The position numbers and the translations under genes were made by a program. DNA of 6,539 nt from Candidatus Eiseniibacteriota bacterium (GTDB lineage Bacteria; Eisenbacteria; RBG-16-71-46; CAIMUX01): positions 1-6,539 of the forward strand of contig JAGQHR010000188.1 of NCBI GenBank assembly GCA_020431745.1, read 5' to 3'. This document shows, piece after piece, positions 1-5,972 of this stretch (the stretch's first letter is position 1; every line of letters starts with the position of its first letter). The notes below the pieces were generated by a model. The model saw only the letters and a program-made list of their open reading frames with translations, was not told the origin of the DNA and searched no databases.

Positions 1-228
1 GACCCCCGCACGGCGTTGAATTCCCGCCAGCACCGTCTCGGCATCTGCGAGCTGGGGAATCCGCGCCGGATTGACGAAGGAAGTGACCTCGATTTCCGGA
101 AGTCCCGCTTCGCTCAAGGCGTCGATGAACGCGATCTTGGACTGGGCGGGGATGACGCCCTTCTCGTTCTGCAATCCGTCGCGCGGTCCCACTTCGACGA
201 TCCGGACTCGTGAGGGCAAAGACGTCAT
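1..228 (-). CDS. mvaB: Hydroxymethylglutaryl-CoA lyase, N-terminal part (cut by window edge)
   Basis: Only the first 76 codons are present; the frame stays open to base 1. HMG-CoA lyase cleaves 3-hydroxy-3-methylglutaryl-CoA into acetyl-CoA and acetoacetate, the last step of leucine breakdown, using a divalent metal in a TIM barrel. The family signature VGPRDGLQNE is at residues 13-22, where Arg16 and Asp17 match the catalytic Arg and metal-binding Asp of the human enzyme. IEVTSFVNP (46-54) matches the second conserved strand, with Glu47 as the expected active-site acid. The ATG lies 3 bases after the stop of the persulfide dioxygenase gene, and AGGA sits 7 bases before it, inside the upstream gene, so the two are probably co-translated. 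In leucine clusters this gene is called liuE. Homocitrate synthase-like relatives share the barrel, but the signature is specific enough for a firm call. Confidence 0.93.
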   Translation of the reverse strand, partial: MTSLPSRVRIVEVGPRDGLQNEKGVIPAQSKIAFIDALSEAGLPEIEVTSFVNPARIPQLADAETVLAGIQRRAGV

Positions 229-231
229 GGC

Positions 232-1647
232 TCAGTCCTTTCGTCCCGAGGTGTGGATCGGAGCAGCCGCGAATCCGGCGAGCTGCCACGCGGAGATGCC
301 GCCGATGAGGTCGCTGACCTCCGCGACTCCGGCTCGGCGGAGCAGGCTGGCCGCGATCATCGAGCGATAGCCGGCCGCGCAGTGGATCACCACCCGCCGG
401 TCCCGCGGAACCTCGCCCGCGCGTGCGGGCAGCTCATCCAGCGGGATGTGCCGCGTGCCCGCGATCGATGCCGTCTCCCGCTCGACCGGAGAGCGGATAT
501 CCAGGACCCAGGGAGGGGTTTCCGAGTCGAGCTCTTCGCGGAGACCGCGCGCCGTCACGCGTTCGAACTGCGAGACCCGCTCCGGGTGCTCCCGCAACGC
601 CGCCATACCTCCTTCGAGGTAGCCCACGACGTGATCGAACCCGATCCGTCCGAGGCGGGTGGCGGCCTCCTCCTCCTGCCCTGGATCGGCGATGAGCGCG
701 ATGCCGCGGGTGCGGTCGAGTAGCGATCCCGCCCAGGTGGCGTACTTTCCGCCCAACCCGATGTTGATCGCGCCGGCCCAGTGGGCGGCGGCGTGCTCCT
801 CGGGCGTCCTGACATCGAGCACGATCCCGTTGGATGCCTCGTGCTGTGCGAGCTCCGCGACCGACATGGGGCGGAGCGCCCGGGCCAGCTGCTCGTCGAG
901 CGTTGGGTGGAGCTTGCGGTTGGTCTCCGCATCGTAGGCGAAATAGGCCGGAACGGTCGGAAGGTTGCGGGTGACGGCCGAGACGAACTCCTCCTCCGAC
1001 ATCGGCCGGAGCGCGTAGTTGTAGAGACGCTGTGTTCCGAGCGTGCTGACCGTTTCGGTGGAAAGGTTCCGTCCGCACATCGATCCCGCGCCGTGGGCGG
1101 GATAGACCAGGGTCTCGTCGGGAAGCACGAGGATCTTCTCATGGAGCGATCGGTAGAGGAAGCGCGCCAGCTCGTCTGCCGAGTGTCCTGCGGAGGCCAT
1201 CAAGTCGGGCCGTCCGACGTCCCCGATGAAGAGCGTGTCGCCCGTCAGGAGGGCGGCGGGACGCTGTGGCTCGTTCCGGTCGCTGACCAGCAGGCAGATC
1301 GACTCCGGCGTGTGGCCGGGAGTCTCCAAAGTCTCAATCTCCACCGCCCCGAGCTGAACGCGGGCGCCGTCCGCGGCGGGTTGGAAGTCGTACTCCGCCG
1401 AGGCGCGTGCTCCGAGATGGATCGTCGCCCCCGTGCGCGCCTGCAGCTCGAGATGGCCGGCGACGAAGTCGGCGTGGAAGTGGGTGAGGAAAACGTCGGT
1501 CACCTCGAGACCCAGGGCCTTCGCGTCGTCCAAGTATTGATCCACGTCCCGTTGGGGATCGACGACGGCGGCGCGTCCCGATGCGGGATCACCGAAGAGG
1601 TAGGAGGCGTGGGCGAGACAGCCCAGGTAGTACTGGCGGAAGAACAT
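232..1647 (-). CDS. Persulfide dioxygenase-sulfurtransferase (MBL fold plus two rhodanese domains, CstB-like)
   Basis: A 471-residue cytosolic protein with three domains. Residues 1-250 are a metallo-beta-lactamase fold of the ETHE1 persulfide dioxygenase type: HxHxD at 56-60 (THFHAD), GHTPES with His112, TGDTLF with Asp137, and PAHGAGS with His185. His56, His112 and Asp137 match the Fe(II) ligands of ETHE1. Residues about 260-355 are a rhodanese fold whose active loop reads IADPGQ and has no cysteine, so it is a pseudo-rhodanese. Residues about 365-462 are a rhodanese with an intact CAAGYR loop and catalytic Cys423. This order is that of staphylococcal CstB, which oxidises low-molecular-weight persulfides and releases thiosulfate. 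The start is set by the family N-terminus (MFFRQ, then an LGC..ASYL-type strand) and by GGAG 7 bases before the ATG. The TauE-type permease just upstream supports a role in sulfide detoxification. The exact substrate is inferred. Confidence 0.9.
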   Translation of the reverse strand: MFFRQYYLGCLAHASYLFGDPASGRAAVVDPQRDVDQYLDDAKALGLEVTDVFLTHFHADFVAGHLELQARTGATIHLGARASAEYDFQPAADGARVQLGAVEIETLETPGHTPESICLLVSDRNEPQRPAALLTGDTLFIGDVGRPDLMASAGHSADELARFLYRSLHEKILVLPDETLVYPAHGAGSMCGRNLSTETVSTLGTQRLYNYALRPMSEEEFVSAVTRNLPTVPAYFAYDAETNRKLHPTLDEQLARALRPMSVAELAQHEASNGIVLDVRTPEEHAAAHWAGAINIGLGGKYATWAGSLLDRTRGIALIADPGQEEEAATRLGRIGFDHVVGYLEGGMAALREHPERVSQFERVTARGLREELDSETPPWVLDIRSPVERETASIAGTRHIPLDELPARAGEVPRDRRVVIHCAAGYRSMIAASLLRRAGVAEVSDLIGGISAWQLAGFAAAPIHTSGRKD

Positions 1648-1691
1648 CTTCGATCTCCGGGTTCATGCGCGTCGTTGCGAGCTCGGCGCGC

Positions 1692-1697
1692 AGTATA
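1692..1697 (-). promoter_or_regulatory. Candidate -10 element for the persulfide dioxygenase gene
   Basis: On the minus strand this reads TATACT, five of six matches to the sigma-70 -10 consensus, about 45 bases before the start codon. I see no convincing -35 hexamer at normal spacing. It lies in the 213-base gap (1648-1860) after the permease gene, the only sizeable gap among the genes from the biotin carboxylase onward, which is where a secondary promoter would be expected. A persulfide-sensing repressor of the CstR type could act here, but no operator is recognisable. Confidence 0.3.
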
Positions 1698-1738
1698 GCT
1701 TGGATGCGCGGCGATGGTCTCCCGACGGTGCCGGCGGA

Positions 1739-1756
1739 GCGGGTCGAGGGACCCGC
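1739..1756. repeat. Short GC-rich hairpin in the permease-dioxygenase gap
   Basis: GCGGGTC and GACCCGC form a perfect 7-base inverted repeat around the 4-base loop GAGG. It lies about 105 bases past the permease stop and 42 bases upstream of the TATACT site. No T-run follows on the minus strand, so it is not a standard intrinsic terminator. It may be a transcript-stabilising or attenuating stem, or chance in a very GC-rich gap. Apart from this and the -10-like site, I see nothing else in the gap. Confidence 0.35.
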
Positions 1757-1860
1757 CGAGAGACCGGTCGCGGCCCCGCCGAGGGCTCGGTCGCGCGGCG
1801 GTTTCACGGATCGTTTTCCGGTGCGAGTTCCGGCTTCCTTGCCGCGTCGGAGGCGTTCTC

Positions 1861-2679
1861 CTAGCGAGCCAGGGTACGGACGACGACGAACACGGCCACC
1901 ACCAGAATGAAGATCGAGAACACCATCTGGAGCCGTGGTCCGGAGATCCGCCGTCCGACCGCGGTGCCCGCCGTGAGGCCGCCGATGCCCCCGGCGACGA
2001 AGACTCCGGTGAGGGCGAAGTCCAGATGATGGTTGGCCGCCACGAACGAGAACACGCCCGACGAGCTGACCATCGCGATGACGAGCAGAGAGGTCGCGAC
2101 GGCACGGTGCATCTCCATTCCGAAGAAGAAGGTGAGCGCGGGGACGATGATGAAGCCACCGCCAACGCCGAACAGGCCGGAGAGGATGCCGGTGCCGACC
2201 CCCGCGGTGGACATCACGAGTGCGCAGCGTGAGGTCATGTGGAGACGGCCGCTCGCGTCCCGTCGACACGCGCTTTCCGTTCCGGCTCTCCCGCCGTCGT
2301 CTTGGGCGGGAGCGCGCATTTTCTTCTGTGCGGTTCGCCACATGCGCGTCGCGATGAAGAGCATGAGCGCGGAAAAGCCCAGCAAGAGGACCGCTTCCGG
2401 CAGCCGCCGACCGATCCAGGATCCCAGGGGGGCTCCGGCCATGCCGAAGAGCGCGAAGATCACGCCGGTGCGAGCTTCGGTCTGGCCCATCCGCATCCGC
2501 TGGATCGCACCGAAGAGCGCCGTCGAGCCCACGGCGGCCAACGAGATCCCGACGGCCTCGTGCGCCGAGACCGAGAGCCCGTAGACCAGCAGGGGGACTG
2601 CGAAGATCGATCCACCCCCGCCGGTGAGTCCCAGGGCGAAGCCGACGAGTGCGCCGAAGAGCAATCCGAGGGGAATCAT
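1861..2679 (-). CDS. TauE/SafE-family membrane permease, probable sulfite or sulfur-oxyanion exporter
   Basis: A 272-residue integral membrane protein with about eight hydrophobic segments in two homologous halves. Each half opens with the family's glycine-rich motif: GLTGGGGSIFAVP at 18-30 and GLFGVGGGFIIVP at 168-180. A charged loop (about 112-150) separates the halves. Members of this family export sulfite, sulfoacetate or related anions, and a TauE gene belongs to the cst sulfide-detoxification operon. Here it precedes a CstB-like dioxygenase, so sulfite or another sulfur oxyanion is the likely cargo; this is inferred from context. The frame is open far upstream, but this ATG is the sensible start: it begins the first membrane helix and overlaps the carrier-protein stop as ATGA. 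No ribosome binding site precedes it (the strand is C-rich there), so translation probably depends on termination-reinitiation from the gene before. Confidence 0.88.
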   Translation of the reverse strand: MIPLGLLFGALVGFALGLTGGGGSIFAVPLLVYGLSVSAHEAVGISLAAVGSTALFGAIQRMRMGQTEARTGVIFALFGMAGAPLGSWIGRRLPEAVLLLGFSALMLFIATRMWRTAQKKMRAPAQDDGGRAGTESACRRDASGRLHMTSRCALVMSTAGVGTGILSGLFGVGGGFIIVPALTFFFGMEMHRAVATSLLVIAMVSSSGVFSFVAANHHLDFALTGVFVAGGIGGLTAGTAVGRRISGPRLQMVFSIFILVVAVFVVVRTLAR

Positions 2680-3236
2680 GAACGGGAGGAGGCGGGGCCC
2701 CCGGATGGGGGAGGGGCGGGCGCGTCGGACCCGCCGGCAGGCTCCAAACGTACGAGAACTGCTTGCGCTTCCGCCTGCGATCCTTCGACGGCGTCGATCG
2801 CGGCAACCACTCCGTCGCGCGGAGCGCGCAGGACGTGTTCCATCTTCATGGCCTCGAGGACGAGCAACGGCCGTCCCTTTTCGATCGCGTCGCCGGCCGC
2901 GACCAGAATGCGTCGGACGGTTCCGGTCATCGGCGCCTGCACGTGATCGGAGACCGCGCCGGCCGCGCGCTTGCGATCCGCGTGCTCGATCGCGAAGCAT
3001 CGGGTCCGGCCGGCGTGGACCCACAGCCGATCTCCGTCGCGAGCGACATACCCGCGTGTCGCGGTTGTCGTTTCCGCCGCATCGGCGCGCAGCTCGACGC
3101 TCCCATCCGGACCGGAGCGGACCGTGAACAGATGCGACTGCCCGTCGATCCAGATCTCGAGACGATCGCCTCCGCGTTCCACTTCCAGATCCCAGACGCG
3201 ATCGCCGAGCGAGATCTTGCGCCGTTGCCGGGTCAT
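2676..3236 (-). CDS. Biotin carboxyl carrier subunit of an acyl-CoA carboxylase (with BT-like N-terminal region)
   Basis: A 186-residue protein. Residues about 95-165 are a biotinyl domain with the motif EAMKMEH (128-134); Lys131 is the expected biotin attachment site, and APMTGTV (101-107) is the conserved lead-in strand. Residues about 8-90 form a beta-rich region resembling the BT domain between biotin carboxylase and carrier domains in methylcrotonyl- and propionyl-CoA carboxylase alpha subunits, including GDRLWVHAGRTRCF (68-81). Residues 168-186 are a Pro/Ser/Gly-rich tail of unknown role. The biotinylated lysine would carry carboxyl groups from the biotin carboxylase to a carboxyltransferase encoded elsewhere. 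The ATG overlaps the biotin carboxylase stop as ATGA and has its own GGAG 7 bases upstream. Together the two products total about 694 residues, close to one fused alpha subunit, so this is a split alpha subunit rather than a lone AccB. Confidence 0.92.
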   Translation of the reverse strand: MTRQRRKISLGDRVWDLEVERGGDRLEIWIDGQSHLFTVRSGPDGSVELRADAAETTTATRGYVARDGDRLWVHAGRTRCFAIEHADRKRAAGAVSDHVQAPMTGTVRRILVAAGDAIEKGRPLLVLEAMKMEHVLRAPRDGVVAAIDAVEGSQAEAQAVLVRLEPAGGSDAPAPPPSGGPASSRS

Positions 3237-4759
3237 CGAGCGTCTCCGTTGGAGAGGCGGAACTCGCGGAATCGATCCCAGGGGGAGCTCGGATCACCGC
3301 CGCCCGCGTGTCCCGTTTCCACGGTCGAGGTGCGTTGGCCGACTCCCAGACTGGCGAACGCCGCGAGGGCGAGCTCGACCGGCGAGACCTCGGCGTCTCC
3401 GTCCCAATCGGCGAGATGGCGCGGGATGAAGTCGGTGAACGTTTCACCGCGCCCGAAGGCCGGATGATCGATCACGTCGCGCAGGAATCCGAGGTTGGTT
3501 CGGACGCCGAGCACCACCGTCTCGGTGAGCGCATGGCGGAGACGAGCGATGGCCTGTGCCCGAGTCTCGGCGTAGACGATGAGCTTGGCGAGGATCGGAT
3601 CGTAGTGGAGCCCGACCTGGGATCGCGTCTCGATGCCGGTGTCCAGGCGGATCCCCGGTCCGTTCGGCTTCACCAGGGTGAGCACCTCGCCCGTCGACGG
3701 GAGGAATCCGTTGCCCGGGTCCTCCGCGTAAATCCGACACTCGATGGCATGACCGCGCAAGGAGGGTGCGAGCGCCCGGGTGGGGAGCGGCTCGCCCATG
3801 GCTTCGCTCAGCTGCAGGTGGACCAGGTCGAGACCGGTGACGAGCTCCGTCACCGGATGCTCGACCTGCAGGCGGGTGTTCATTTCGAGGAAGTAGAAAC
3901 GGCCGGCCTCGTCCAGGACGAACTCGATCGTTCCCGCGCCACGGTAGCCCACCGTGCGGGCCAGACTGGCGGCGGCATTGCCCATCGCCGCGCGCAGATC
4001 GTCCGACAGCGCCATCGACGGGGACTCTTCTACGATCTTCTGATGACGTCTCTGGACGGAGCATTCCCGTTCGAACAGCGGCACGACCTGGCCGTGATCG
4101 TCCGCGAAGATCTGGATCTCGACGTGACGGATGGTGCTGAGGTAGCGCTCGAGGATGAGCCGATCGTCGCCGAAGGCCGCCTGGGCCTCCCGGCGCGCCG
4201 ATGCCAACGCCTCTTCCAGATCGCGCGCGTCCTCGATTCGTTTCATCCCCTTGCCACCGCCGCCCGCGGAGGGTTTGACGAGCAGGGGGAGTCCGATCTG
4301 CTGAGCTTCCCGTTGCAGGGTCGCGAGATCCTGGGCCTCGCCGTCGTATCCCGGGATGACCGGCAGGCCCGACTGCACCGCCAACCGGCGCGCCTCCGAC
4401 TTGTCTCCCATCGCGCGAATGGCTTCCGCGGGGGGACCGACGAAGACGAGTCCGGCGTTCTCGCACGCCTCCGCCAGCAACGGGTTCTCAGAAAGGAAGC
4501 CGTATCCGGGATGAACCGCTTCCGCACCCGTGACGCGAGCGGCCTCGATCAGGGCCGGGATGTTCAGGTAGCTCGCGGAGGCGGCTGCCGGTCCGATCCG
4601 GATGGCCCGGTCCGCGGCGGCGACGTGGGGAGCTTCGGCATCCGCGTCGGAATAGACCGCGACCGTGGAGAGGCCCGCCTCGCGGGCACCGCGTAGGACG
4701 CGCACCGCGATTTCGCCACGATTGGCCACGAGGAGCTTCTGGAACGGACGTCGTAGCAG
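3233..4759 (-). CDS. Biotin carboxylase subunit of an acyl-CoA carboxylase (MCC/PCC alpha type, probable CTG start)
   Basis: This subunit carboxylates biotin on the carrier protein using ATP and bicarbonate. Counted from the proposed CTG it has 508 residues: LLVANRGEIA at 9-18, HPGYGFLSEN at 83-92, MGDK with Lys120, the ATP-grasp glycine loop KPSAGGGGKGM at 162-172, ERECSVQRRHQK at 230-241, and EMNTRLQVEHP at 292-302, where Glu292, Asn294 and Arg296 match catalytic E. coli residues. CRIYAEDP follows at 341-348, with Arg342, then HYDPILAKLI at 385-394. All key residues are present. HYDPILAKL and the tail ending near Trp494 resemble methylcrotonyl- or propionyl-CoA carboxylase alpha rather than AccC of fatty acid synthesis. 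The nearby HMG-CoA lyase favours methylcrotonyl-CoA, but the carboxyltransferase is not in view. A GTG at 4729 is the first standard start, but it would remove the conserved FQKLL strand. No in-frame ATG, GTG or TTG lies within about 150 bases upstream of that GTG. Confidence 0.93.
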   Translation of the reverse strand: MLRRPFQKLLVANRGEIAVRVLRGAREAGLSTVAVYSDADAEAPHVAAADRAIRIGPAAASASYLNIPALIEAARVTGAEAVHPGYGFLSENPLLAEACENAGLVFVGPPAEAIRAMGDKSEARRLAVQSGLPVIPGYDGEAQDLATLQREAQQIGLPLLVKPSAGGGGKGMKRIEDARDLEEALASARREAQAAFGDDRLILERYLSTIRHVEIQIFADDHGQVVPLFERECSVQRRHQKIVEESPSMALSDDLRAAMGNAAASLARTVGYRGAGTIEFVLDEAGRFYFLEMNTRLQVEHPVTELVTGLDLVHLQLSEAMGEPLPTRALAPSLRGHAIECRIYAEDPGNGFLPSTGEVLTLVKPNGPGIRLDTGIETRSQVGLHYDPILAKLIVYAETRAQAIARLRHALTETVVLGVRTNLGFLRDVIDHPAFGRGETFTDFIPRHLADWDGDAEVSPVELALAAFASLGVGQRTSTVETGHAGGGDPSSPWDRFREFRLSNGDAR

Positions 4760-4766
4760 CTTCGGG

Positions 4767-4770
4767 CTCC
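4767..4770 (-). promoter_or_regulatory. Ribosome binding site supporting a CTG start
   Basis: GGAG on the minus strand, 7 bases before a CTG codon at 4759-4757. The dioxygenase gene (GGAG at 1658-1655) and the carrier-protein gene (GGAG at 3247-3244) have the same GGAG with exactly 7 bases to their ATG. The GTG at 4729 has no comparable site at that distance. Confidence 0.5.
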
Positions 4771-4860
4771 GAGGACGGGATGCGAGCGACGCCGCGTTCC
4801 GGGATCGGGCGATGCCGGAGCGAGAGGGTCGTTCTGGGTCGATTCCGATCAGGGAGGGTC

Positions 4861-4895
4861 CCGCTTTCCGAGACGGGAGGGCTCCCCGAAAGCGG
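4861..4895. repeat. Hairpin in the biotin carboxylase leader
   Basis: CCGCTTTC (4861-4868) and GAAAGCGG (4888-4895) form a perfect 8-base stem, and GGGAG/CTCCC (4875-4879 and 4882-4886) can form a nested stem inside it. It lies between the second spoVG stop and the biotin carboxylase start, about 100 bases before the proposed CTG. On the minus strand no T-run follows, so an intrinsic terminator is unlikely. It could be a 5'-leader regulatory element or a stabiliser of the spoVG transcript end. Confidence 0.45.
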
Positions 4896-4897
4896 TG

Positions 4898-4926
4898 ACC
4901 ATAGCAGCCCCGAGGGCCGTTCTGAA
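4898..4926 (-). promoter_or_regulatory. Weak sigma-70-like promoter for the carboxylase operon
   Basis: TTCAGA (minus strand, 4926-4921) and TATGGT (4903-4898) each match four of six consensus bases, with an ideal 17-base spacer. Transcription from here would begin near 4891, which places the hairpin at 4861-4895 at the very 5' end of the message. The site lies in the only gap upstream of the biotin carboxylase. The match is modest and could be chance. Confidence 0.3.
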
Positions 4927-4957
4927 GGAGATCCGGTTTCGAGTCCGGGAATCCGCC

Positions 4958-5275
4958 TCAGGCCGGCGGGGCAGGAGAGGAGTGATCGTCCTCGGAGGGA
5001 CGGCGATTCCCGGATCCGCGTCCTTCCCGTCGCTCCTTGTAGTGTTCCAGAACGGTCTGCTCGAAGTAGTCCCGGGTCTCCTTGTTCACCGGGTGGCAGA
5101 TGTCTTCGTACGTCCCATCCTCCTTGCGGCGGCTGGGCATGGCCAGAAAGAGTCCCTGGCGTCCTTCGATCACTTTGATGCCTTTGATCACGAACTGGTC
5201 CTCGAGCGTGAGGCTGAGAGTCGCCTTCAACTTGGTGTCGTCGCAGAGGAACATCCGGATCTCGGTGATTTTCAT
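4958..5275 (-). CDS. spoVG: SpoVG-family nucleic-acid-binding regulator (copy 2 in transcription order)
   Basis: A 105-residue protein; the family is usually about 85-100. It follows the SpoVG pattern throughout: MKITEIR (1-7), LKATLSLTLEDQFVIKGIKVIEG (16-38), GLFLAMPSRR (41-50), EDICHPVN (57-64) and a C-terminal helix to about residue 82. The last 20 or so residues are a hydrophilic Gly/Ser/Pro-rich tail. SpoVG proteins bind DNA and RNA and act as global post-transcriptional or transcriptional regulators in Bacillus, Borrelia and Listeria. The ATG is fixed by the family N-terminus and by GGGAG 6 bases upstream; the longer in-frame extension to 5527 has no SpoVG similarity. A second, more divergent copy lies 710 bases upstream on the same strand. 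What this protein regulates here is unknown. Proximity to the carboxylase operon is suggestive only. Confidence 0.93.
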   Translation of the reverse strand: MKITEIRMFLCDDTKLKATLSLTLEDQFVIKGIKVIEGRQGLFLAMPSRRKEDGTYEDICHPVNKETRDYFEQTVLEHYKERREGRGSGNRRPSEDDHSSPAPPA

Positions 5276-5819
5276 GGCAGGCTCCCGCAAGAAGGTACCG
5301 CGCGGATGGAGAGGCCCCTTTTCTCCAACGTTGCGAGCCGATCCTCGACGGATCGATCTGGAATCGAGAGTTTGGTACTTCGGTTCCTGGGAGATGAACC
5401 GGTCCTCAGGCGGGAACCGGAGCCACATCCAGAAACGTCGTGGATCGCATCGAGAGCCGGTGCTCTTCGAGCACGAGTCGAGGTCCGAGCCTGCCGGTTG
5501 CTTCCGACGGAACACGCGCGTCGCCACAGCATCTTCGCGAGGATCCCTCCGTGAGCTTCCGGTCCTGGTCCCTGGACGTCGTCTGCCTTGCAGGTCTGAC
5601 GGACCTCCACTTCATCCGTCAGCCAGCGCGCGATGCGGATCGCCGCCGGTCCATCGCGCGTCGTGTACTCCATTCGAAGACGCGATCGATCGAGACCATC
5701 GGCAAACCAAATTGATCCGGATGTGAAACGAAGGCTCCTACTTCGAGAACGAACAACAAGCGCACGTATCTCGATCGCCTGCCCGCATCAGGATCAGCCG
5801 TGAACTCCGAACGGTCCGA

Positions 5820-5838
5820 ATGATAGCCAACTCGTTGG
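5820..5838 (-). promoter_or_regulatory. -10-like site beside a 12-base palindrome
   Basis: TATCAT on the minus strand (5825-5820) matches five of six -10 consensus bases. Directly upstream of it (5827-5838) is the inverted repeat CCAAC-TC-GTTGG, placed like an operator in a promoter spacer. A TCCGAA hexamer occurs twice just downstream (5806-5811 and 5815-5820). No good -35 is visible, and the next certain gene start is 545 bases away. Confidence 0.25.
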
Positions 5839-5953
5839 AAAATGTGGAGTCACGAACTTCCCTATCGGGACGACCCGTAGCTCCCGCCTCCGTGCCAGGG
5901 GGACTTCCGGGTGCCGGCCCGGTGCGTCGCACCCGCCGCGAAGGTTGCGGGAT

Positions 5954-5972
5954 CCGGAACTTCCGGCCGGAA
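5954..5972. repeat. Alternating CCGGAA/TTCCGG repeats after spoVG copy 1
   Basis: CCGGAA (5954-5959), TTCCGG (5961-5966) and CCGGAA (5967-5972) lie nearly end to end, so the middle unit can pair with either neighbour; 5961-5972 is itself a perfect 12-base palindrome. They begin 13 bases after the spoVG stop. A further set of GC-rich inverted repeats follows (CCGGG/CCCGG at 5907-5922; GGTGC/GCACC around GTC at 5921-5933). Without a T-run this is not a classical terminator, but it may fold at the 3' end of the transcript. Confidence 0.4.

Noticed and set aside
781..1698. Plus-strand ORF of 305 codons opposite the persulfide dioxygenase
   Set aside because: It is a mirror of the real gene's codon pattern. 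It has no recognisable motif and extends past the real gene's start.
1739..1756. Intrinsic terminator after the permease gene
   Set aside because: The stem is good, but no run of T follows on the minus strand, so it was kept only as a hairpin.
2680..3447. Upstream extension of the permease frame to 3447
   Set aside because: The extension is Arg/Ser/Pro-rich, without domain character, and covers the real carrier-protein gene. The permease family starts with the first membrane helix at 2679.
3308..4696. Long plus-strand ORF (462 codons) opposite the biotin carboxylase
   Set aside because: It is antisense to a gene with complete catalytic motifs. Its translation shows no domain, and long antisense ORFs are expected in GC-rich coding DNA.
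4849..4902. 17-codon upstream ORF (ATG at 4902) in the carboxylase leader
   Set aside because: It has no binding site. Its ATG lies in the candidate -10 element, and it shows no biased codons or repeated regulatory residues such as a leucine run.
5272..5673. 133-codon ORF whose stop overlaps the spoVG start as ATGA
   Set aside because: ATGA arises automatically because spoVG begins ATG AAA. The second half of the ORF is low-complexity Arg/Ser text, and spoVG has its own good binding site. Only the first half may be a remnant, as listed separately.
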